A DNA stretch of 40,697 bases, taken from assembly GCF_000333275.1 (NCBI RefSeq), contig NZ_BACU01000179.1, forward strand, positions 1 to 40,697, in the 5' to 3' direction. The notes under the pieces are model-generated. The model was not told the DNA's origin, made no database searches, and was given only the letters and a program-made list of their open reading frames with translations. The DNA is from Azospirillum sp. B4 (GTDB taxonomy: Bacteria; Pseudomonadota; Alphaproteobacteria; Azospirillales; Azospirillaceae). The position numbers and the translations under genes were made by a program. This document shows positions 16,446 to 24,842 of the stretch, piece after piece (position 1 is the first letter of the stretch; each line of letters starts with the position of its first letter).

Positions 16446-18800
16446 TCAAGGTTGGGCCTGCAGGCTGACACTTCCGATGGCATATAGCGGACCATGGATA
16501 GACGCGGTGTACGTCAGGCATAGGTCATGCTCCCCCGCCACCGCCGGCAGACGGGCGGTCAGGGGGAATTGCACGGGCGCCTTGGCCGGCGACGGCAGGG
16601 GCACGGTGGCGGCCACCGGCCCGTCGCACCCGTCCACCCGCACCACCAGCTCGCCATTGGGCGTGGTGGCGGGATGGCTGCGGACCTTTACCGCGTCGTG
16701 GGCCAGGCCGTAGTTGCGCGGCAGGCGGGCGGCCTGCACCGTCAGGGCGGTGACACCATCCAGCCGGGCCTTGGGATAGACCCAGCAGGCGTCGAACAGA
16801 TTGACGTTGAACACCGGGCCACGGGTGGTCGCGTCCGGCGTCAGGGGAATGCGCAGGCCCATCTCGCCCTCCGGGCAGGCCGCCAGTTCCCCGCTCTGCC
16901 GGGTGCGCAGCGCCTCGGCGGACAGCTCATACCGGCGGGGGGCCGCCAGCCTCTGGCCGGTGTCGCTGAACACGGCCGCGTTCAGGAGGACCGGCAGGGT
17001 CAGGCGCAGCGGCGCCTCATAGCGGGGGGACGCCGGCGTCGGCGCGCCGCCGTCGGTGGTGTAGCGGATGACGCCGAAGCCGGCCTGGTTGGACAGGGCC
17101 ACCGTGGCGGCGCCGTCGGCAAGCGCGGCGTTGGGCCCGCCCTCCACCGTGAAGTCCACGGCGAAGGCGCTGTCGGCCGCGTCCAAGCCCAGATGGCGGT
17201 AGCGGGCCAGCTGCGCCGGCAGGCGCGCCAGGAAACCCCGCCAGTCGCGCCGGTCCTTGGGCGACCACAGCCCCTCCGCCAGGGCGTCGATGCGGGGGTA
17301 GATGGCATGGGTCACATGCCACGGCGTCATCATGTATTCCGTCCAGAGATTGCCCTGGCCGCCCAGCACATGGCGCGCCTGTTCCGCATCCAGCTCCGCC
17401 GGCAGGGCGTCGTAGGCGTAGATGTCCGCCAGGGTGACGATGGCCAGGCGGCCGGATGGCTCATCATTCCGGCGGCTTTGCAGGCTGTCGAGGTACAGGG
17501 TGGGAGCCGGGGACAGGATCACATCGTGGTTCATGCGCGCGGCGTCCACCGCCCCCTTGATGCCGCGCCAGGACATGATGGTGGCCGTGGGCGGGATGCC
17601 GCCCTCCAGGATTTCATCCCAGCCGATCATGCGCCGGCCGTGGGCGGCCAGGTATTGGCCCACGCGCTCGATGAACCAAGTCTGCAGGGCGTTCTCATCC
17701 TTCAGGCCCAGGGCCCGCATGCGCGCCTGCACCTGGGGGGACGCCTTCCACTCATCCTTCAGCGCCTCATCCCCGCCGACATGGATGTAGGTGGAGGGGA
17801 ACAGCGCCATCACCTCGTCCAGCACGGTCTGGATGAAGGTGAAGCTGGCCTCATCGACATTGAACAGATAGGGGTTCACGCCCCAATCCACCGCCACCGG
17901 CGGCCGGGCGCCGGTGACGCCGATCTTGGGATATGCGGCCATCACCGCCTGGCCGTGGCCGGGCATGTCGATCTCCGGCACGACGGTGACGTGCCGGGCG
18001 GCGGCATAGGCCACCAGGTCGCGGATCTGGTCCTGGGTGTAGAAGCCGCCATAGGGCGGCGTGGCCTGTCCGGGACCGACGCTGGGCGGCGTGCGCCAGG
18101 CGCCGACCTTCGTCAGCTCCGGGTAATGCTTGATCTCCAACCGCCAGCCCTGGTCATCCGTCAGGTGCAGGTGCAGGCGGTTCAGCTTGTGCGCCGCCAT
18201 CTGGTCGACCAGGGCCTTGACGCTGTCCAGCGGCTGGAAGTGGCGGGCCACGTCCAGCATCAGTCCGCGCCAGGGGAAGCGCGGCCAATCGCGGATCGCC
18301 TGCGCCGCTATGGTCACCGGCCCCTGGTCCGCCCCCGGCGCCCCCTCGGGCGTCAGCAGCTGGGCCAGGGACATGGCGCCATAGTACAGGCCGGCCTCGT
18401 CCCGGGCGGTGACCCGGACCCCGCCGCCCGTCACCTCCAGGGTGTAGCCTTCCGCCTGGGCCACGGGCGCGTCGGCCTGGAGGGCCAGGGTGATGGCGGC
18501 CCCCTGCCGGCCCTCGCGCACCATCAGGTCCAAGCCGCGCACGCGGCGGACCAGATCGGCCAGCTGAAGGGCGGCGAACCGGGCCTGGGCGTCACCGGCC
18601 GGCACGCCGATGACCGCCCCGGCCGGCAGGGTGAAGGTGCCCTGCCCAGGACTGACCTGGGCCGCCAGGGGAATCAGTGGGGGGGGCGCGTCCGCGGCGG
18701 ATGCCACCAACGGCAGGCCCCAAGGGGCGCCCAAGGGGGCGCCCAAGGCCATGGCCAGGACCGCCATCGCGGTCCGCTTCCCCAGTCCCCTCACTCCCAT
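16446..18800 (-). CDS. GH20 beta-N-acetylhexosaminidase, exported
   Basis: This exo-beta-N-acetylhexosaminidase uses substrate-assisted catalysis to remove terminal GlcNAc from antennae or chitobiose. The 784 residues comprise a Sec signal (to about VASA, residue 35), the GH20 N-terminal alpha+beta domain (about 45-165) and the TIM barrel. Motifs include WRGLMLDVARHF, LHLTDDQGWRLEIK, PEIDMPGHGQA and HVGGDEALKDEW, with the catalytic pair Asp344-Glu345. The C-terminal region (about 545-784) contains a chitobiase-like Ig domain and a beta-rich domain I cannot name. The start at 18800 has only a very close AAAGGGG; the ATG 11 codons later is an alternative. It follows GH18 by 13 nt. The signal peptide holds a short internal repeat (LGAPLGAP). 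Confidence 0.93.
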   Translation of the reverse strand: MGVRGLGKRTAMAVLAMALGAPLGAPWGLPLVASAADAPPPLIPLAAQVSPGQGTFTLPAGAVIGVPAGDAQARFAALQLADLVRRVRGLDLMVREGRQGAAITLALQADAPVAQAEGYTLEVTGGGVRVTARDEAGLYYGAMSLAQLLTPEGAPGADQGPVTIAAQAIRDWPRFPWRGLMLDVARHFQPLDSVKALVDQMAAHKLNRLHLHLTDDQGWRLEIKHYPELTKVGAWRTPPSVGPGQATPPYGGFYTQDQIRDLVAYAAARHVTVVPEIDMPGHGQAVMAAYPKIGVTGARPPVAVDWGVNPYLFNVDEASFTFIQTVLDEVMALFPSTYIHVGGDEALKDEWKASPQVQARMRALGLKDENALQTWFIERVGQYLAAHGRRMIGWDEILEGGIPPTATIMSWRGIKGAVDAARMNHDVILSPAPTLYLDSLQSRRNDEPSGRLAIVTLADIYAYDALPAELDAEQARHVLGGQGNLWTEYMMTPWHVTHAIYPRIDALAEGLWSPKDRRDWRGFLARLPAQLARYRHLGLDAADSAFAVDFTVEGGPNAALADGAATVALSNQAGFGVIRYTTDGGAPTPASPRYEAPLRLTLPVLLNAAVFSDTGQRLAAPRRYELSAEALRTRQSGELAACPEGEMGLRIPLTPDATTRGPVFNVNLFDACWVYPKARLDGVTALTVQAARLPRNYGLAHDAVKVRSHPATTPNGELVVRVDGCDGPVAATVPLPSPAKAPVQFPLTARLPAVAGEHDLCLTYTASIHGPLYAIGSVSLQAQP

Positions 18801-18813
18801 CCCCTTTCGTCCG

Positions 18814-19884
18814 TCAGCGCTGCGACTTGGGCAATTCGTCCCAGACCTTGGGATCTTCCGAGCCCAGGACCCAGGAGCAGAAGCCTTCCAAACCGTATTC
18901 CTTCACCAGGGCGTAGCGGTCGTGGAAGCTGCGGGCCTCCGGCATGAATACCCATTCCCGCATCTGGTCGCGGTAAAAGTAATAGAACGCCTCATGCTCC
19001 ACCGGATCCCACTGGATCTGCGCGCCATACTGCTTGGCCTGCGGAATGGACTCGTCGGCGTCGAAATAGGCGCCGGCGATGTTAGACGCCTCGGTCCCGT
19101 CCGGCTTCACCGGGTTGTCGGTGTACCAGCGGTAACCGTAGAGGGGAATGCCCAGCGACAGCTTGTCCTTGGGGATGAACTGCAGCGCGTACTTCAGATG
19201 CTCCATCACCCAGGGCATGCCGGCCACGGGGCCGGGAACGGTCCAGCGGGTGTGTTCGTCGTACGTCATCAGGCAGAACAGGTCGACCGCGTCACCGATG
19301 GCCTTGTAATCGAAGGCGCCGCGCCAGAATTCCCACATCCACTTCGAAAACGGCCCGCGACCGGCATGGCCGGGGGCGTTGGGGACCACGGCGATGGACA
19401 GCTTCAGCCCGGCGGCGTGCAGGGCGTCGGCCGTCTGCTTGACCAGCAGGGAGAAGGCGTCGCGGTCGGTCCAGGCGATGTTCTCGAAATCGAACTGATA
19501 GCCCACCAGGCCGTGCTCCTTGGCCTGCTGCACCAGCGACCCGATCATGGCCTTCTTGGCCGTCTCGCTGGTGATCAGCTCATGGAACTTCTGCTTGTCC
19601 ACCGGCGAGACGATGGGCATGACCGGCACCTTGTTCTGGTGCGCCAGCTTCAGCACATAGGGGTTGGGCTGGCCGTACAGCAGGCCGTTCTGGTCGACGC
19701 CGTACCAGGTGGGCACCAGCAGGTCGATCTTGTCGATGTGCTGCTCGAACGAGTTAATCGATTTCTGGGTTTCCATCATATAGAACAGCGCCGTCGGCGC
19801 CTTGGCGGCCGCCATGGACGGTGCGGCGCAGGCCAGCGCGAGGGTCGACAGGCCGGCGGCCACAATTCCCAGCAGGCGTTTCAT
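18814..19884 (-). CDS. GH18-family glycosidase, candidate endo-beta-N-acetylglucosaminidase
   Basis: This GH18 protein is predicted to act on the GlcNAc-beta-1,4-GlcNAc core of N-glycans (endo-beta-N-acetylglucosaminidase) or on related chitin-like bonds. The 356 residues have a Sec signal (about 1-27). The barrel motif reads GYQFDFENI, keeping the essential Asp132 and Glu134, but the two outer acidic residues of the usual DxxDxDxE are Val and Gln. Other GH18 features are LMTYDEHTRW and GIPLYGYRWY. It is closer in layout to the YaaH/SleL-like single-barrel type than to classical chitinases. The start at 19884 has AAGGAG about 6 nt upstream. It sits between GH29 (35 nt) and GH20 (13 nt). The family is clear, the exact bond cleaved is not. 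Confidence 0.85.
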   Translation of the reverse strand: MKRLLGIVAAGLSTLALACAAPSMAAAKAPTALFYMMETQKSINSFEQHIDKIDLLVPTWYGVDQNGLLYGQPNPYVLKLAHQNKVPVMPIVSPVDKQKFHELITSETAKKAMIGSLVQQAKEHGLVGYQFDFENIAWTDRDAFSLLVKQTADALHAAGLKLSIAVVPNAPGHAGRGPFSKWMWEFWRGAFDYKAIGDAVDLFCLMTYDEHTRWTVPGPVAGMPWVMEHLKYALQFIPKDKLSLGIPLYGYRWYTDNPVKPDGTEASNIAGAYFDADESIPQAKQYGAQIQWDPVEHEAFYYFYRDQMREWVFMPEARSFHDRYALVKEYGLEGFCSWVLGSEDPKVWDELPKSQR

Positions 19885-19919
19885 GAGGTCTCCTTGGGGG
19901 TGTCGTTGGGGCGCCGGCA

Positions 19920-21584
19920 TCAGCGCGTCTCGATGCGGTAAACGTAGGCGAAGTCGCCGCTGGGCTGCGTGGGCAAGACCAGGTGCAGGCCATCACCCTC
20001 CTGGCGGAAGCTCAGCGGCGTGGGTCCATTGGCCCCGAGCAGGGTGACGGACTTGACATGGTCGTCCGCCTTCACCGCACGGATGAGGGCGGCGCCATCC
20101 GCCGGCCATCCCAGCTCGATCGCGTAAAGGGTGTCACCCTTGGTGGTGAAGCGGAAATCCTGGGCCGTGTACGGCTTGGCCTTGCCTTCCTGGAAGGAGC
20201 CGCTGGCGATCTCGGTCGGACCTTCGCCGAACTGGCGCCACGGCCGGGTGCCATAGATGGCCTCGCCGTTCACCTTCAGCCAGCCGCCCATGGCGGTCAG
20301 GGTATCCTGCGCCGCCTGCGGAATGCTGCCGTCGGCCCGCGGCCCGACGTTCAGCAGCAGGTTGCCATTCTTGGAAACGACGTCGGCCAGCAGATGGATC
20401 AGTGCCAGAGGGGTCTTATAGGTGTCATTCTCGATGAAGCCCCAGCTGTCGTTGCTGATGGAGGTGCAGGTCTGCCAGACGCGGGGCTGGATACCCGGCA
20501 GCTGACCGCGCTCGATGTCCAGCACGCCGGCGCCCTCCGGGAAGGCGCCGACCTTGTAGTTGACGACGGCGGAACCGCCCATCTTGGCCTGGGTGTTATA
20601 GTAATAGGCCAGAAACTTGGGCAGCGTGCTGCGGAAGCTGGGCTGGCTGATCCACCAATCGAAATAGATCAGGTCGGGGTGGTAGAGATCCACCAGTTCC
20701 GCCGAGCGGGACAGCCAATCGTCCAGCCAGCCCTGCGACACCGGGGTGAAGTCGCCGAACACGTCGGCGTCTTCCGTCCCCTTCTCCTTCACCCGCACCT
20801 GGGCGGGGCCATAGAAGTCGGCGTTGCGCGGATCATTGACGTCAGAGGCGATCTTGCGTCCTTCGTCGAAGAAGAAGTCGTGTTCCGCGCGGTGGGATGA
20901 CAGGCCGAAATGCAGCCCCTGCGCCCGCACGGCCCGGGCCAGATCGCCGATCAGGTCACGCTTGGGGCCCATGCGCACCGCCGACCAGTCCGACAACTTG
21001 GTCGCGTACATGGCGAAGCCGTCATGGTGTTCCGCCACCGGCACGACATACTGGGCGCCGGCGGCCCGGAACAGCGCGGCCCACGCCTGCGGGTCGTACT
21101 TCTCCGCCTTGAACAGGGGGATGAAGTCCTTATAGCCGAACTTGGCCTGCGGCCCATAGGTCTGGATATGGTGTTCGTAGGCGGCACTGCCCTTGATGTA
21201 CATATTGCGCGAATACCACTCGTTGCCAAAGGCGGGCACCGAGTAAAGGCCCCAATGGATGAAGATGCCGAACTTGGCATCCGCGTACCATTGCGGCACC
21301 TGATAGGCCTTCAGCGACGCCCAATCGGGGCGGAAGGGCCCCTGCCCGTCCCCCTCGGCGACGCGCTTCAGTTCGGCGGCGCGTTCCGGGGCGTGCTTGG
21401 CCGTGGCCTTCTGCCACTGGGCATCGATCTGCGCGGGGGACACGGTGTCGGCGGTGGGCGCGGTCGCGTCGGCGGGCACCGGCTTGGCGGCCACGACCAT
21501 GGGCGTCACCAGCGCCATGGCCGCCGCCATCAGGCCGGCGCGCACGCGCACCCGAATGATCGAACGGGGGGAACGCCTGGTCAT
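19920..21584 (-). CDS. GH29 alpha-L-fucosidase (subfamily A-like), first gene of GH operon
   Basis: This retaining alpha-L-fucosidase is predicted to remove core or antennal fucose. The 554 residues have a Sec signal (to about VVAA, residue 33), then the GH29 barrel beginning with KFGIFIHWGLYSVPAFGNEW. HHDGFAMY is the fucose-binding segment, and the expected nucleophile is Asp309 in IYFDWWI. A C-terminal beta-sandwich follows. The start at 21584 has GGAG about 10 nt upstream; the upstream extension of the frame shows no coding character. It leads the eight-gene run and is separated from the receptor gene by 361 nt containing that gene's terminator, so it probably has its own promoter. A second GH29 of different type lies at 34094-36223. 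Confidence 0.92.
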   Translation of the reverse strand: MTRRSPRSIIRVRVRAGLMAAAMALVTPMVVAAKPVPADATAPTADTVSPAQIDAQWQKATAKHAPERAAELKRVAEGDGQGPFRPDWASLKAYQVPQWYADAKFGIFIHWGLYSVPAFGNEWYSRNMYIKGSAAYEHHIQTYGPQAKFGYKDFIPLFKAEKYDPQAWAALFRAAGAQYVVPVAEHHDGFAMYATKLSDWSAVRMGPKRDLIGDLARAVRAQGLHFGLSSHRAEHDFFFDEGRKIASDVNDPRNADFYGPAQVRVKEKGTEDADVFGDFTPVSQGWLDDWLSRSAELVDLYHPDLIYFDWWISQPSFRSTLPKFLAYYYNTQAKMGGSAVVNYKVGAFPEGAGVLDIERGQLPGIQPRVWQTCTSISNDSWGFIENDTYKTPLALIHLLADVVSKNGNLLLNVGPRADGSIPQAAQDTLTAMGGWLKVNGEAIYGTRPWRQFGEGPTEIASGSFQEGKAKPYTAQDFRFTTKGDTLYAIELGWPADGAALIRAVKADDHVKSVTLLGANGPTPLSFRQEGDGLHLVLPTQPSGDFAYVYRIETR

Positions 21585-21885
21585 GGGCTTGCTCTCCGTA
21601 ACGGGCTGTTGCTTGGGATCAGGACGGGAGGGGCGCCTGAACGGAAGCTGGTCGAGCCCAGCCTCAGGCATGGTATCGGCGGGCGGCCAAGGGGGGGGAG
21701 GCCTTGACGGGCGGTACAGGCCAGGGCACGGCAACCAGAAACGGGGGGCCAAAGACCTGAGCCGCTCTTGTGTCCGATCCCAGCACCCCGGGCTTCCTGC
21801 CATTGACCTTCATCCTACCGTTGGAACGGAGACGGACCCAACCCCATCGCCACCGCGATGGTTTTATTCTGCCCAGTTTTTTCTT
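21585..21885 (-). promoter_or_regulatory. Leader region of the GH operon, with an 18-bp dyad
   Basis: This is the only large gap upstream of the eight-gene GH operon, so its promoter should lie here. A perfect dyad, CCATCGC-CACC-GCGATGG, occupies 21844-21861 and could be an operator or a leader hairpin. AT-rich sequence at 21862-21894 includes TTTAATTTAAA (21884-21894), which overlaps the terminator T-run of the receptor gene. No convincing -35/-10 pair was found, and no gene is seen. Confidence 0.4.
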
Positions 21886-21932
21886 TAATTTAAAAAAGAA
21901 TGGGCCGCCGCCAAAGCGCGAGGCGACGGCCC
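21886..21932 (-). terminator. Rho-independent terminator of the TonB-dependent receptor gene
   Basis: On the minus strand, GGGCCGTCGCC (21932-21922) pairs with GGCGGCGGCCC (21912-21902), giving an 11-bp stem with one U-G pair. A 9-nt loop separates the arms, and ATTCTTTTTT follows directly. It begins 14 nt after the receptor stop. It should separate receptor transcription from the downstream GH operon. Confidence 0.88.
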
Positions 21933-21945
21933 AGGGGAGGGAGGC

Positions 21946-24531
21946 TTACATCTTGTAGGACATGTTGATGGAATAGACGCTGCCGTTCCGGTAGTAGCCG
22001 ATCGGCGCCGCCTTGGTGTTGTTGTACTGATAGTACATCTCATCCAGCAGGTTAGAGGCGTTGAAGGTGGCCTGCAGGTTGTCGTTGATGCTGTACGTGG
22101 TCGAGAAATCAAGCTGCATATAGCTGTCGGTCATGTTGGTGGAAGCCAACCGGCCGATGCTGGTGAAATAGTTGGAACGCCAGCCCAGGCTGACACGCGC
22201 CTGGATGGGGCCATCCTCGTAATACGGGATGATGTTGTAGGTGTGACGCGACAGATACGGCATGTTGTAGCCGTTGCTGGTGTCGGCAATGGCATAGGTA
22301 TAGTTGGACTGAATACCGAAGCCGTAGGCGATGTTGGTCTGGAACATCGCGGAGAAGCCCTTAACGTTGGCATCCGTGAAGTTCACGGGATGCGACACGT
22401 CGTAAGAGGCCGTTCCGCCATGGGTGTTATCCTGCAGAACTTCCGGCGTTGAGGTCGTGACGATGTACGAGGAAATCTGGCGGAAGAAGAATTCACCGGA
22501 AACCAGCGAGTCCTTGTTGAAGTACCACTCGGCCGACAGGTCGTAATTGTTGGACTCATAGGGCTTCAGGTTGGGGTTGCCACCGCTGGCGGTGTGCTGG
22601 GTGTCGTCCTTGGAGAAGGCCCCGGCCATGTCGGCGTAACGGGGACGGGCGATCACCTTGGCGGCGCCGAAACGCACGACCACGTCGTCGGCCGCGTCAT
22701 AGGCGAAGTTGAACGACGGCAGGAAACGGCCATAACGGCTGGTCTGGGTCACGCCATTATAAGTCGTGCCGCCGTCAGGCGAGTCCCAATACTTGATGTC
22801 GTCCGACGTGTGCACATACCGGACACCCAGGTTGCCGCGGTACTTATCGCCCTTGAAGTTGGTCTGGACGTAGGCGGCGCTGTTGGCCTCCGTCACCTTG
22901 TACTCGGAACCAAAGTCACGGTAGTAGGTGGTGTTCAGCGAGTCCAGGTACTTGATGACCGCGTCTTTGCTGATGGTCGAGAACTTGACCAGGTCGCCGC
23001 TGGCGTCCAGCCCATCGAACAGATCGGTGGGAATGGTGCTGGCCCCCAGCGAGCTGAGGCTGACCGACCCGTTGGAGTAGGTCCTGCTGCCGTAGGCGCG
23101 AACGGAATTCATGTGGTCGGTGTACTTCACACCGGCTTGGACGCTGCTGAGAGGCCCCCAATTGACGTCATGCGTGACGTCCTGCTGGAAGTAGGCCTCC
23201 TCGTCCGTGTTCATCTGGGCGGCGATACCGCCAACCTGCTGGCCGGTGGCCTTGGTGGTCATGTCGTCCGCGGCGGAAGACCCGCCCGCATAGGTCACGC
23301 TGGTCTTGGAACCATCATAGGAGAAGCTGTAGGGCGCGGAAGAATAGAACGACAGCAGGTATTCCGGGTCCTTGCCACCATAGGCGCGGGTGAAGCCCGC
23401 GTCGGTGACGACCTTCCAATCCGCCGTTGGCGTCCACGTGCCGGCCAGGTTGACGCGGGCCGTCTGGACGGTGGTCTTGCGGTAGTTCGTGTCCAGTTCC
23501 GTGTAGGCGCCGTTGCCCAGCGTGGCACCGGTGATGAGCCCGTTGTTCAACGTCACCGCCGTGAAGGCGTTGGTGCTGGCCGCCGGGTAGATGAAGCGCG
23601 ACTGGCTGAAGTTGTTGTAGTTGCCATGGATGTAAATGCCCGACAGGTTCAGATCCAGCGTGTCGGTAGGCTGGTACTGGATGGCGCCCTGGAGACCCTG
23701 GCGCTCACGGGTCTGCTGGAAATAGGCGGCGTTGATGCCCGCCGGGAAGGTCGCCGTGGCCAGGCTGCCGCTGCCCGTCACCGTCGGGTTGGAAGTGATG
23801 GCGCTGCCCTTCGAATACCCGAAGAACTCGATACCGGCGCGCGACAGATCTTCCTTGTCGTAGGTGCCGGCGACCATGACGCCAAAGTTGCTGGCGGCGT
23901 TCTTCCAGCTGTACAGCAGCGACCCGCGGGGATTCCCTTCGCCCGACCGGGTGTTATAGGAATAACCCAAGGACGCGCGCATCGTGTTGGCGTCCAGGTC
24001 CAGCGGCTTGCGGGTGTGGACGATGACCGTGCCGCCCAGGCTGCCCTCGTCGATGCGGGCTTCGGTCGACTTGTAGACCTCGGCTTGGTCGATGATTTCC
24101 GGCGACAGCAGCGTGTAGTTGAACGTACGGCTGTTCGGATCGTTGGGATTGCCGCCCCAGTCGGCCGAGGCGATGGTCTGGCCGTCGACCAGGATGCGGT
24201 TCAGCGCCGGGTCGGTGCCCAGGATGCTGATCTTTTCACCTTCGCCGAACTGGCGGTCGACGCTGATGCCCGGCAGATGCGACAGGGATTCGGCCACGTT
24301 GGTGTCAGGGAACTTGCCCACACCTTCGGCCGAGATGACATCGACGATAGCATTCGCCTCGCGCTTCACCTCAATGGAGCGCTCCAGGCTCTTGCGAATA
24401 CTTGTGATGACGATCTCTTGCAGCTCATCGTCAGAGCCGGCCTCCGCCGCGCTGGCCTGCATCACTAGTGACGATGCCACCCCCACGCTCATCAGCATGG
24501 TGGTAACCAAGGCATACTTCTTAATTCCCAT
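21946..24531 (-). CDS. TonB-dependent receptor, predicted N-glycan importer
   Basis: This outer-membrane receptor of 861 residues is of the TonB-dependent type common in alphaproteobacteria for carbohydrates. It has a signal peptide (to about QASA, residue 28), a TonB box-like EIVITS just after it, a plug domain (about 45-165, with NVAESLSHLPGISVDRQ and NRILVDGQT), and a long beta-barrel ending SINMSYKM, not the usual aromatic residue. The start is the ATG at 24531, because the signal peptide begins there; AGGGG lies about 11 nt upstream. It is divergent from the GlcNAc operon and upstream of the GH operon, so it probably imports N-glycans or glycopeptides. Substrate is inference from position. 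Confidence 0.9.
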   Translation of the reverse strand: MGIKKYALVTTMLMSVGVASSLVMQASAAEAGSDDELQEIVITSIRKSLERSIEVKREANAIVDVISAEGVGKFPDTNVAESLSHLPGISVDRQFGEGEKISILGTDPALNRILVDGQTIASADWGGNPNDPNSRTFNYTLLSPEIIDQAEVYKSTEARIDEGSLGGTVIVHTRKPLDLDANTMRASLGYSYNTRSGEGNPRGSLLYSWKNAASNFGVMVAGTYDKEDLSRAGIEFFGYSKGSAITSNPTVTGSGSLATATFPAGINAAYFQQTRERQGLQGAIQYQPTDTLDLNLSGIYIHGNYNNFSQSRFIYPAASTNAFTAVTLNNGLITGATLGNGAYTELDTNYRKTTVQTARVNLAGTWTPTADWKVVTDAGFTRAYGGKDPEYLLSFYSSAPYSFSYDGSKTSVTYAGGSSAADDMTTKATGQQVGGIAAQMNTDEEAYFQQDVTHDVNWGPLSSVQAGVKYTDHMNSVRAYGSRTYSNGSVSLSSLGASTIPTDLFDGLDASGDLVKFSTISKDAVIKYLDSLNTTYYRDFGSEYKVTEANSAAYVQTNFKGDKYRGNLGVRYVHTSDDIKYWDSPDGGTTYNGVTQTSRYGRFLPSFNFAYDAADDVVVRFGAAKVIARPRYADMAGAFSKDDTQHTASGGNPNLKPYESNNYDLSAEWYFNKDSLVSGEFFFRQISSYIVTTSTPEVLQDNTHGGTASYDVSHPVNFTDANVKGFSAMFQTNIAYGFGIQSNYTYAIADTSNGYNMPYLSRHTYNIIPYYEDGPIQARVSLGWRSNYFTSIGRLASTNMTDSYMQLDFSTTYSINDNLQATFNASNLLDEMYYQYNNTKAAPIGYYRNGSVYSINMSYKM

Positions 24532-24842
24532 AATGTGGTTTCCCCTGCTGCGCTTTATTTTTTCGCGTCCCGCCGATGTCTTTGATTGCGATCCGGCCCG
24601 TATCGGCATTACTGCAACCGGTGTTAGCGGTAACCAAAGTGCCGCAGAGCCATGCCCCCGTCAATTTTTTTTTAATTTGCTTTCATAATTCCCTTTTTGC
24701 CCTGATGATGGAAAAAACGGGCGGTGGCAAAAGTGAGGAATTCCAGCAGGACGCGGGGGGCCGCCCACCCCGCCAGGGGCGCGATGGAGGTTCATTCCCA
24801 GCCACCCCGCCCTACCCGTTCCTTTCACGATCCCGGACAAGG
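24532..24842. promoter_or_regulatory. Divergent control region between receptor and GlcNAc operon
   Basis: This 311-nt AT-richer region separates two divergent transcripts and must hold both promoters. It contains a LacI-type dyad and a candidate receptor promoter (listed separately). It also contains the element TTTAATTTG (24671-24679), and a CATAAT (24684-24689) that could serve as the -10 of the GlcNAc operon, though its -35 is poor. A run of nine T lies at 24665-24673. No gene is seen. Confidence 0.5.
24623..24664 (-). promoter_or_regulatory. Candidate receptor promoter overlapped by a LacI-family-like operator
   Basis: On the minus strand, TTGACG (24664-24659) is followed by a 17-nt spacer and CACTTT (24641-24636), a weak -10. 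Two bases later, GTTACCGCTAAC (24634-24623) differs by one base from the perfect LacI/GntR-type palindrome GTTACCGGTAAC. The dyad would cover the transcription start, about 100 nt before the receptor ATG, which is a typical position for repression. No LacI-family gene lies in the window. Confidence 0.4.

Noticed and set aside
18814..19884. Lipoprotein reading of the GH18 N-terminus (LALAC)
   Set aside because: The residues before Cys are Ala-Leu-Ala, a poor lipobox, and a signal-peptidase-I site follows shortly after.
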